A DNA stretch of 5,508 bases from Chloroflexota bacterium (GTDB taxonomy: Bacteria; Chloroflexota; Anaerolineae; Anaerolineales; Villigracilaceae), in the NCBI GenBank assembly GCA_016875755.1, contig VGOX01000178.1:1-5508 (forward strand), read 5' to 3'. The first letter of the stretch is position 1. Each line of letters opens with the position of its first letter. The notes under the pieces were generated by a model. The model was not told the origin of the DNA, ran no database searches, and saw nothing but the letters and a program-made list of their open reading frames with translations. Below, piece by piece: positions 1 to 5,183 of the stretch. Made by a program: the position numbers and the translations under genes.

Positions 1-65
1 AACGATTTGGTTTGGTTGTGTCTGAAGAAAATCTTTTTCCTGATTATTCAAAATTTAATGTATAA
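1..65 (+). CDS. cas3: Probable cas3 C-terminal end (partial, 5' end outside window)
   Basis: Only the last 20 complete codons are visible, read from base 3 and ending with TAA at 63-65. The peptide RFGLVVSEENLFPDYSKFNV resembles the short tail that ends type I-C Cas3 proteins, where a G-L hydrophobic strand is followed by an acidic stretch and a final aromatic/hydrophobic residue. The stop lies 18 bases before cas5c, matching the canonical order cas3-cas5-cas8c-cas7. Cas3 is the HD nuclease and SF2 helicase recruited by Cascade to degrade target DNA, but none of its catalytic motifs lie in this window. The identification rests mainly on position and weakly on sequence. Confidence 0.6.
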   Translation, partial: RFGLVVSEENLFPDYSKFNV

Positions 66-83
66 GACTAAAAGGGAGGAACT

Positions 84-803
84 ATGAAAAAACAGAGAGG
101 CCCGACATTAAGCCTTAGGGCAAAAGGCCCGCTTGCCATATTTACGCGGCCTGAACTCAAAACAGAGCGGGTGAGTTATGAGGTTCCAACTCCTTCTTCT
201 GTTCGCGGAATATTTGAAGCTATTTGCTGGAAGCCCGCCATTCAATGGCATGTGGAGCGCATCTATGTGTTCAATGAAATATCCTTTACTGCGACGAAGC
301 GGAATGAACTGAATAGTAAAAGTATAATGCCTTCAAAGCAGATGATGGACTGTGGCATAAGAGAATTTACGCACGGAATATATGGTATAAATGTAGAGCC
401 TGATAGGGCACAACGAAATACGGTTGCTTTGCGGAATGTAGATTATCAGTTTGAGGCCTTTTTTACGCTCACCGAGAGGGCTGGGACAGAGGACAATATC
501 TTTAAATTTATTGACATGTTTTCGCGTAGGTTGAAAAAAGGACAGCATTTTCATCAGCCCTATTTCGGGTGCCGGGAGTGTATTGCTGAAATTCTCCCTC
601 CCATAGAAAAGCCGAAAGAGCGGACAATCCCTATATCGAAAGAACTCGGCTTAATGCTTTGGGATATTGAGTTCGGAACAGATAAGGACCGGCAAAACAC
701 GCCCCTTTTTTTCAATGCTACATTGGAAAACGGAAAAATGGAAGTTCCATTGCATCCAATCGGTCGGGAGGAGGTGTTGTATGATATTGAAAGCGCTTTA
801 TGA
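84..803 (+). CDS. cas5c: Type I-C CRISPR-associated protein Cas5c (Cas5d), pre-crRNA endonuclease
   Basis: This 239-residue RAMP-fold protein has the usual family length. In type I-C, Cas5 replaces Cas6: it cuts the repeat hairpin and stays bound to the crRNA 5' handle. Recognisable family segments are the N-terminal strand with FTRPELKTERVSYEVPTPSS (residues 20-39), RGIFEAICWKPAI (41-53), LRNVDYQFEAFF (116-127) and the glycine-rich GQHFHQPYFGCRE (153-165). By hand alignment to Bacillus halodurans Cas5d, its catalytic Y46, K116 and H117 fall on C48, K141 and F142 here, so only the lysine is kept. The start is well supported by GGGAGG at 74-79, four bases before ATG. The 3' end overlaps cas8c by 23 bases, which suggests translational coupling. 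Confidence 0.95.
   Translation: MKKQRGPTLSLRAKGPLAIFTRPELKTERVSYEVPTPSSVRGIFEAICWKPAIQWHVERIYVFNEISFTATKRNELNSKSIMPSKQMMDCGIREFTHGIYGINVEPDRAQRNTVALRNVDYQFEAFFTLTERAGTEDNIFKFIDMFSRRLKKGQHFHQPYFGCRECIAEILPPIEKPKERTIPISKELGLMLWDIEFGTDKDRQNTPLFFNATLENGKMEVPLHPIGREEVLYDIESAL
766..774 (+). promoter_or_regulatory. Ribosome binding site that fixes the cas8c start
   Basis: GGGAGGAGG lies inside the 3' end of cas5c, six bases before ATG at 781. It supports 781 over the upstream in-frame TTG at 667, which would add 38 residues of shadow cas5c sequence unlike any Csd1 N-terminus. Confidence 0.85.
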
Positions 804-2709
804 TTTAGCACAACGTGAAGAACTCGTTCCAGATTCTGATTTTGAAATTAAGCCAGTCTCTTGGGTTATTCGAGTGGGTGATAACGGACAGTTTTTGGGA
901 ATTGAAAAAACGGTTAATAATGCACCGAAATCTGTTCCAAAAAGATTGACTAGTCGCTCAGGGAAACACCCCCCTTCAGAGTTTTTTGCCGACAATCCTT
1001 TATATGCTTTGGGCAAATCTATCCCTTCTGATAAGCATGACATTTCTGTGTGCAAAAAACGTCTCCGCATGTTTGCGTCAAAAATAATCTTATGCGGCTA
1101 TAAAACAAAAGACGCTGCCGCAGTGAGCGTTGGTCGTTTTTTAAGAGATATAAATAGAGGTCGTGTCCAGTTAGACACGCCCCCAGAAATGAAGGGAAAT
1201 GACTTGATAGTATTTTCTTATCAAATGGAGGAGTCCTTTGTCCATAAGAGGCCGGTTATTGTTGAATATTGGAGAAAAATCAATACTGATAGCCACAAAG
1301 CGCAAGAGGATTCCGTATGTCTCATCACGGGTGATTTCTGCACACCTGCTAAGAAGCATAAGAAATTGAAAAATGTACCTCAAAAGAAAATTAGCGACAT
1401 AGCTTTAGCGCCTTGTAACCAACCTGCATTTGAAAGCTATGGATGGAAAGAAGCTGCCAATGCTGTGATTGGCGAAAAATCTTCTGATTTTGCAATGACA
1501 GCCCTGAACCGTCTTTTGCATCCCAATCCACCAGACCCGCAAGATCCAAATCAGACCTTATCAAAGCAAAATGTCCATTTAAGCACTGATACAGTGGTGT
1601 GTTATTGGACACGAAACAAGAGTGCGTTGTCCGATTCTTTTGGTTTGGCCATTGAGGTGGATGAAGAAAAGGTGGAGGCGAAACCAGCACAGGTTGCGGA
1701 GATGTATAAAAGCCTTTGGAAAGGCATCCCCTATAGATTGGACAAGCCGGATGAATTTTACTCTTTGGTTTTGTCTGGTGGCCAAGGACGGGCAACCGTG
1801 CGGGACTGGATAGAGTCCAACACACAGCATGTGGTGGATAGTCTGGCACAATACTTCGAAGACTTGAGAATTGAACGTTATTGCCCTGCTCCTAAAAATG
1901 GAAAACATCCTGAAAGCTTTTCGCTGCCTTTGTTGCTTGAGTCGCTTGCTGATCCAAAAGACCGTCGAAAAGAAGGCATCCCTTCCGCGATTGGCGCACA
2001 GTTCTATCGGGCATCAATTGACAAAAAACTATTGTTTCCACAGCCGGCTTTTAGCCGGGCAATTTTGCGTTATAGAGCTGAATTGGGGAAGGAGGGCGAT
2101 GAGAAAAATGGGTGGGTGCATAAGAATTGGAACGATGCCCGAGCGGCAATCATTAAAGCGTATCTGAATCGAAAATATCGGAAAGCATCAGAACAAAAGG
2201 AGGTGTTAGAGAAAATGAATCCAAACTGTACAGATAAAGGATATTTACTTGGACAGCTTATGGCTGTGTTGGAGAAGTTACAGACAGAGGCTTTGGAGAA
2301 TGTTAATGCGAGTATCATTGATCGTTATTTTTCTGGAGCCTCTGCGTCTCCCAAGAGTGTTTTCGGTAGTTTGCTTAGAAACGCACGGTATCACGCGCGC
2401 AAGGCGAAAGACAAGAAGGATAAATGGTGGATCACCGCAAAGTTGGAAGACTTAATTGACCAAATTTGCAGCCAGTTTGATGTTTCTTTGAAGAAAACAG
2501 AAGATCCAAAAGCCGTCTATGAGAATGGATTTCCTGCATATCTTTCACAAGAGCAACAGGGAATGTTTGTTTTGGGATACCATCAAATGCGCAAATGGCT
2601 TTGGATGACACGCGAAGAGCGGGATATCTGGAATGACAAACACTCCGATGCTTCTCGTGCATATTTGTGGGAAAAAAAGGAAACCGACTTAGAAAATTCA
2701 ATTAAATAA
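781..2709 (+). CDS. cas8c: Type I-C Cascade large subunit Cas8c (Csd1)
   Basis: This 642-residue protein is the I-C large subunit, which in studied systems contacts the PAM and nucleates target binding. The N-terminus MILKALYDLAQREELVPD is the typical Csd1 opening. Further family signatures are CLITGD (180-185), followed by a lysine-rich KKHKKLKNVP stretch, and QPAFESYG (ending at residue 221), then TALNRLLH and the TDTVVCYWTR strand. The C-terminal part (479-642) carries LLGQLMAVLEKLQ (489-501), DRYFSGASASP (514-524) and FPAYLSQEQQGMF (584-596), which form the small-subunit-like helical region. It is slightly longer than many Csd1 proteins, with a charged tail after residue 604. It overlaps cas5c by 23 bases, and cas7 starts 14 bases after its stop. 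No frameshift is visible. Confidence 0.95.
   Translation: MILKALYDLAQREELVPDSDFEIKPVSWVIRVGDNGQFLGIEKTVNNAPKSVPKRLTSRSGKHPPSEFFADNPLYALGKSIPSDKHDISVCKKRLRMFASKIILCGYKTKDAAAVSVGRFLRDINRGRVQLDTPPEMKGNDLIVFSYQMEESFVHKRPVIVEYWRKINTDSHKAQEDSVCLITGDFCTPAKKHKKLKNVPQKKISDIALAPCNQPAFESYGWKEAANAVIGEKSSDFAMTALNRLLHPNPPDPQDPNQTLSKQNVHLSTDTVVCYWTRNKSALSDSFGLAIEVDEEKVEAKPAQVAEMYKSLWKGIPYRLDKPDEFYSLVLSGGQGRATVRDWIESNTQHVVDSLAQYFEDLRIERYCPAPKNGKHPESFSLPLLLESLADPKDRRKEGIPSAIGAQFYRASIDKKLLFPQPAFSRAILRYRAELGKEGDEKNGWVHKNWNDARAAIIKAYLNRKYRKASEQKEVLEKMNPNCTDKGYLLGQLMAVLEKLQTEALENVNASIIDRYFSGASASPKSVFGSLLRNARYHARKAKDKKDKWWITAKLEDLIDQICSQFDVSLKKTEDPKAVYENGFPAYLSQEQQGMFVLGYHQMRKWLWMTREERDIWNDKHSDASRAYLWEKKETDLENSIK
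2197..2205 (+). promoter_or_regulatory. Internal Shine-Dalgarno within cas8c for cas11c
   Basis: AAGGAGGTG is a full match to the anti-Shine-Dalgarno complement and lies inside the cas8c reading frame. It is nine bases upstream of an in-frame ATG at 2215. Its strength and spacing match what is known of internal translation of the small subunit in type I-C systems. Confidence 0.85.
2215..2709 (+). CDS. cas11c: Internally translated small subunit Cas11c (C-terminal part of Cas8c)
   Basis: An in-frame ATG at cas8c codon 479 would give a separate 164-residue protein identical to Cas8c 479-642. Type I-C systems are known to make Cas11 this way, and several Cas11 copies line the Cascade belly, where they stabilise the target and non-target strands. 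Here the ATG is preceded by a strong AAGGAGGTG site and followed by MNPNCTDKGYLLGQLMAVLE, the conserved beginning of the helical small-subunit segment. The sequence is mostly helical and lysine/arginine rich (LLRNARYHARKAKDKKDKWW), which suits nucleic-acid contact. It ends at the same stop as cas8c. The separate product is an inference from the site and the family, not something the DNA alone proves. Confidence 0.8.
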   Translation: MNPNCTDKGYLLGQLMAVLEKLQTEALENVNASIIDRYFSGASASPKSVFGSLLRNARYHARKAKDKKDKWWITAKLEDLIDQICSQFDVSLKKTEDPKAVYENGFPAYLSQEQQGMFVLGYHQMRKWLWMTREERDIWNDKHSDASRAYLWEKKETDLENSIK

Positions 2710-2723
2710 AAAGGAGAAAACCA

Positions 2724-3866
2724 ATGTGTAAAGCTATCAAAAATCGTTATGAATTTGTTTATCTGTTTGATGTAAACAAAGGGAATCCCAATGGGGACCC
2801 TGACGCAGGGAATGCTCCTCGTCAGGACTATGAAACTGGGAAAGGATTAGTTACGGATGTTTGCCTGAAGCGGAAGATTAGAAACTATGTTGATATCACG
2901 AAAAACAACCAGGCTCCTTATGAAATTCATGTGAGAGAAGGCGCATTTCTTTCTGAACACCATAAGCGTGCACATTTGGCGATCGAAAAAGAAACGATAC
3001 AGATGATCGTTCCTGAAGATTTGGTAGCTGAGTTCAAAGCATTTGAAGCATATCCGGATGGGATCGTTTTTTCTAATAAGGATGGCGAGAGACCATGCTT
3101 GGTCTTGTCTTTAGTTGGACTGGAAGAGACAGAGAAAAAGGCTAAAGCACTGAAAGAGAAAAGCAAACAGGCAGATGTCAATGACACGAAACTGATATCG
3201 CCCGCTGCAAAAGCAAAGCTTCGTGAACTGTTTATAGATTCAAAGGAGAAAAAAGCTGCGCAGTGGATGTGCAAAAACTTTTTTGACGTTCGCACGTTTG
3301 GAGCAGTTATGTCTACTGGCGATAAGCGATGCGGACAGATTCGAGGCCCGGTCCAATTTGGCTTTGCTGAAAGCATTGATCGAATTGTGGGGAAAGAGAT
3401 ATCAATGTCACGAACGGCTGAGGTAAATATGCGCGACTCCACAGATGACCCTCAAAAAGGGTTAGGTGCTCGAAAATCTATTGTTCCTTATGGGTTGTAT
3501 CGGGTTCATGGATATATTTCTGCACATCTGGCAAGTCAGACTAACTTTTCAGTGGATGATTTGGAAATGCTGTGGTCTGCTCTGCTTAATATGTTTGATC
3601 AAGATCCGGCTGCTGCTCGGACTGGGATGCACGCTCAGAAGTTGATCGTTTTTAAACATGTTGGAACTAGTAATGATGAAAAGCAAAGTGAAGAACAATC
3701 AAAACTAGGATGTGCGCCTGCGCATAAATTATTTGAAATGGTAAATGTTGAATTAATCAACAAAGACAAGCCTCCACGTTCTTTTGCTGATTATAAAAAG
3801 ATTGACTTCGCGGATATAAAATCTAAGGCAGCAGCCTTGGGCGTTGAAGCAATTGAAAAGCTGTAG
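2724..3866 (+). CDS. cas7c: Type I-C Cascade backbone protein Cas7c (Csd2)
   Basis: This 380-residue RAMP protein polymerises along the crRNA spacer as the Cascade backbone. Family signatures are clear: YEFVYLFDVNKGNPNGDPDAGN (9-30), LVTDVCLKRKIRNYV (42-56), CKNFFDVRTFGAVMSTG (183-199), CGQIRGPVQFGFAESID (203-219), KSIVPYGLYRVHGY (251-264) and APAHKLFE (331-338). Most Csd2 proteins are about 280-300 residues, so this one is unusually long. The excess is mainly a lysine/glutamate-rich segment at about 88-175, between the thumb-like region and the CKNFFDVR core, plus a smaller charged stretch at about 313-328. The start is supported by AAAAAGGAG (2708-2716), seven bases before ATG, directly after the cas8c stop. 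The gene is intact. Confidence 0.95.
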   Translation: MCKAIKNRYEFVYLFDVNKGNPNGDPDAGNAPRQDYETGKGLVTDVCLKRKIRNYVDITKNNQAPYEIHVREGAFLSEHHKRAHLAIEKETIQMIVPEDLVAEFKAFEAYPDGIVFSNKDGERPCLVLSLVGLEETEKKAKALKEKSKQADVNDTKLISPAAKAKLRELFIDSKEKKAAQWMCKNFFDVRTFGAVMSTGDKRCGQIRGPVQFGFAESIDRIVGKEISMSRTAEVNMRDSTDDPQKGLGARKSIVPYGLYRVHGYISAHLASQTNFSVDDLEMLWSALLNMFDQDPAAARTGMHAQKLIVFKHVGTSNDEKQSEEQSKLGCAPAHKLFEMVNVELINKDKPPRSFADYKKIDFADIKSKAAALGVEAIEKL

Positions 3867-3891
3867 TGTTAATATGCTAATAAAGGATTAA

Positions 3892-4476
3892 ATGACTAAC
3901 CCAAAAGACTTCTCCCCGCTCATCCCGCCGCATGGCGGGTATCGCAATCTGAAGTCTTATCAGACTGCTGAAATCGTCTATGACGCCACTGTGGTGTTCT
4001 GCAATCGCTTTATTGATAAACGCTCACGCACCCACGACCAGATGGTGCAGGCAGCCCGGAGCGGCGTTCAGAACATTGCAGAGGGGAGCATGGCCTCCGC
4101 AACCTCAAAAAAGATGGAGTTAAAACTGACAGGTGTTGCCCGTGCAAGCCTTGAAGAATTGCTACTGGATTATCAGGCGTTTCTTCGTCAGAATGGGTTG
4201 CGCATCTGGGCTAAGGATTCACCCGAAGCGCTGGCAGTAAGAAAGAAGTATCAGTCAGACTCGTCGGACAAGTCAGACGTGTCAGATCCTTATTCTTTGA
4301 AAACAGCTACACCTGAGATTGCGGCGAACACGCTGATTTGCCTGATCAACCAGGCAAGTTATCTTCTGGGGCGGCAGCTTCAGGGGCTTGAACAACAGTT
4401 TTTGAAGGAAGGCGGCTTTACAGAAAAACTCTATCGGGCGCGCTCACAAATGCGTAATGGGGGAAAGAAGACTTGA
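3892..4476 (+). CDS. Four-helix-bundle protein (S23/23S rRNA IVS family) with C-terminal suffix domain
   Basis: This 194-residue protein is not a known Cas component. Residues about 15-105 match the S23/intervening-sequence four-helix-bundle family, with the hallmark Q-AARS-QNIAEGS (52-65), helix LTGVARASLEELLLDYQAFLRQ (79-100) and the N-terminal lead PLIPPHGGYRNLKSYQ. A low-complexity SDSSDKSDVSD linker (122-132) leads to a second helical part (about 138-194, ICLINQASYLLGRQLQGLEQQFL), as in the suffix-domain subfamily. Biochemical function is unknown. Relatives include proteins encoded within 23S rRNA intervening sequences and, more distantly, the Avd accessory protein of diversity-generating retroelements, so nucleic-acid or protein-partner binding is plausible. 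AAAGGA at 3882-3887 precedes ATG. The gene sits 25 bases after cas7, and its TGA overlaps the cas4 TTG. Its GC is higher than that of cas8c-cas7. Confidence 0.9.
   Translation: MTNPKDFSPLIPPHGGYRNLKSYQTAEIVYDATVVFCNRFIDKRSRTHDQMVQAARSGVQNIAEGSMASATSKKMELKLTGVARASLEELLLDYQAFLRQNGLRIWAKDSPEALAVRKKYQSDSSDKSDVSDPYSLKTATPEIAANTLICLINQASYLLGRQLQGLEQQFLKEGGFTEKLYRARSQMRNGGKKT
3913..3944 (+). repeat. 32-base direct repeat with hairpin, copy 1 (within helix-bundle gene 1)
   Basis: These 32 bases are identical to 5202-5233 in the second helix-bundle gene. They contain a perfect 6-bp stem, CCCGCC (3924-3929) and GGCGGG (3934-3939), around a GCAT loop. The block encodes SPLIPPHGGYR, so protein conservation explains part but not all of the identity, since third positions are also fixed. 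Confidence 0.85.
4254..4289 (+). repeat. Tandem 9-bp repeat, four units, in the helix-bundle linker
   Basis: Four successive 9-base units begin GTCAGACTC, GTCGGACAA, GTCAGACGT and GTCAGATCC. They encode SDS-SDK-SDV-SDP (residues 122-133) between the bundle and the suffix domain. Because the unit is a multiple of three, gain or loss of copies would change linker length without breaking the frame. Confidence 0.8.
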
Positions 4477-5096
4477 ATTATTCTGAAGACGATTTAATTC
4501 AGCTCTCTTCCTTGCAGCACTTCATGTTCTGCGAACGGCAGTGCGCCCTGATTCATATTGAACAACTCTGGAGCGAAAACCTGTTTACTGCCGAAGGCAG
4601 AATTATGCACGATAAGGTCGATACGGCAAACAGGGAAGCGAGAGGCAAGGTGCGCATTGATTACGGCGTGCCTTTGCGCTCGCTCAGGCTTGGTCTTATT
4701 GGCAAGGCGGATGCGGTGGAGTTTCACAAAAGGGATGACGGTAGATGGATCCCATTTCCCGTGGAATACAAACGCGGGAAGTCCAAGATGGATAACTGCG
4801 ACCGGGTGCAACTGTGCGCCCAGGCTATCTGCCTCGAAGAGATGCTGAATGTTGAAATCAGTGAAGGGGCGCTGTTTTACGGGCAGACGAGGCGCAGGGA
4901 GGATGTTGTATTTGACAAGGCCTTGCGGACTGAGACGGAGGATGCAGCAAAGAAGGTGCATGAACTTATTGAATCAGGTATTACCCCAAAGGCTGAATAC
5001 TCAAAGAAGTGCAAGCTTTGTTCGTTGTTAAATATTTGCCTTCCGAAGGTTAACAGCAAGGCAAGTAATTATCTGATGAGGGCGATGGAGGAGTGA
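4473..5096 (+). CDS. cas4: CRISPR adaptation nuclease Cas4 (RecB-like, iron-sulfur)
   Basis: This 207-residue protein is a typical full-length type I-C Cas4, which works with Cas1-Cas2 to trim prespacers and select their PAM end. The iron-sulfur cysteines are C20 in MFCERQCAL, with C180, C183 and C189 in CKLCSLLNIC. RecB-type nuclease residues are H46 (EGRIMHDKVD), D80 (GLIGKADAVEF), E98 and K100 (PVEYKRGK), followed by the helix RVQLCAQAICLEEM (111-124). The start is a TTG: upstream in this frame there is a TAA at 4455 and no ATG, and the first internal ATG (M18) would cut through HFMFCERQCA. The TTG overlaps the TGA of the helix-bundle gene (TTGA), with only a weak GGGGGAAAG site before it, so translation is probably coupled. 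Confidence 0.95.
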   Translation: MNYSEDDLIQLSSLQHFMFCERQCALIHIEQLWSENLFTAEGRIMHDKVDTANREARGKVRIDYGVPLRSLRLGLIGKADAVEFHKRDDGRWIPFPVEYKRGKSKMDNCDRVQLCAQAICLEEMLNVEISEGALFYGQTRRREDVVFDKALRTETEDAAKKVHELIESGITPKAEYSKKCKLCSLLNICLPKVNSKASNYLMRAMEE

Positions 5097-5109
5097 AGCC
5101 GTTATACTG

Positions 5110-5152
5110 TCATTCCCGCGTAGGCGGGAATCCAGAGGAAGAATACTGGATT
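5110..5152. repeat. Dispersed-type palindromic repeat (ATTCCCGC/GCGGGAAT) between cas4 and second helix-bundle gene
   Basis: The sequence contains a perfect 8-bp stem, ATTCCCGC (5112-5119) and GCGGGAAT (5124-5131), around a GTAG loop. A second 7-bp pair, AATCCAG (5129-5135) and CTGGATT (5146-5152), overlaps it. GTCATTCCCGCG...GGCGGGAATCCAG is the familiar core of short dispersed repeats in several Gram-negative genomes (dRS3-like in pattern). The second half of the usual larger palindrome appears decayed. It is not followed by a T-run, so it is not a typical intrinsic terminator. It fills much of the 87-base gap after cas4. Confidence 0.75.
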
Positions 5153-5183
5153 TCGTATCAGAGGCAAAAGAGGAGGCGGCAAA

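Noticed and set aside
667..780. 38-residue N-terminal extension of cas8c from a TTG
   Set aside because: The strong ribosome site at 766-774 and the typical Csd1 opening MILKALYDLAQ point to ATG 781. The extension only overlaps cas5c in another frame.
1391..1908. Minus-strand open frames opposite cas8c (and similar ones opposite cas5c, cas7 and cas4)
   Set aside because: They are antisense to well-conserved genes, have no family resemblance and are cysteine/serine rich, like shadow frames.
3892..4476. Helix-bundle gene as Avd of a diversity-generating retroelement or as an rRNA intervening sequence
   Set aside because: There is no reverse transcriptase, no template/variable repeat pair and no 23S rRNA in the window. 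The suffix domain also places it in a different subfamily.
5110..5152. Hairpin after cas4 as an intrinsic terminator
   Set aside because: No T-run follows the stem on either strand, and the sequence matches a dispersed repeat pattern instead.
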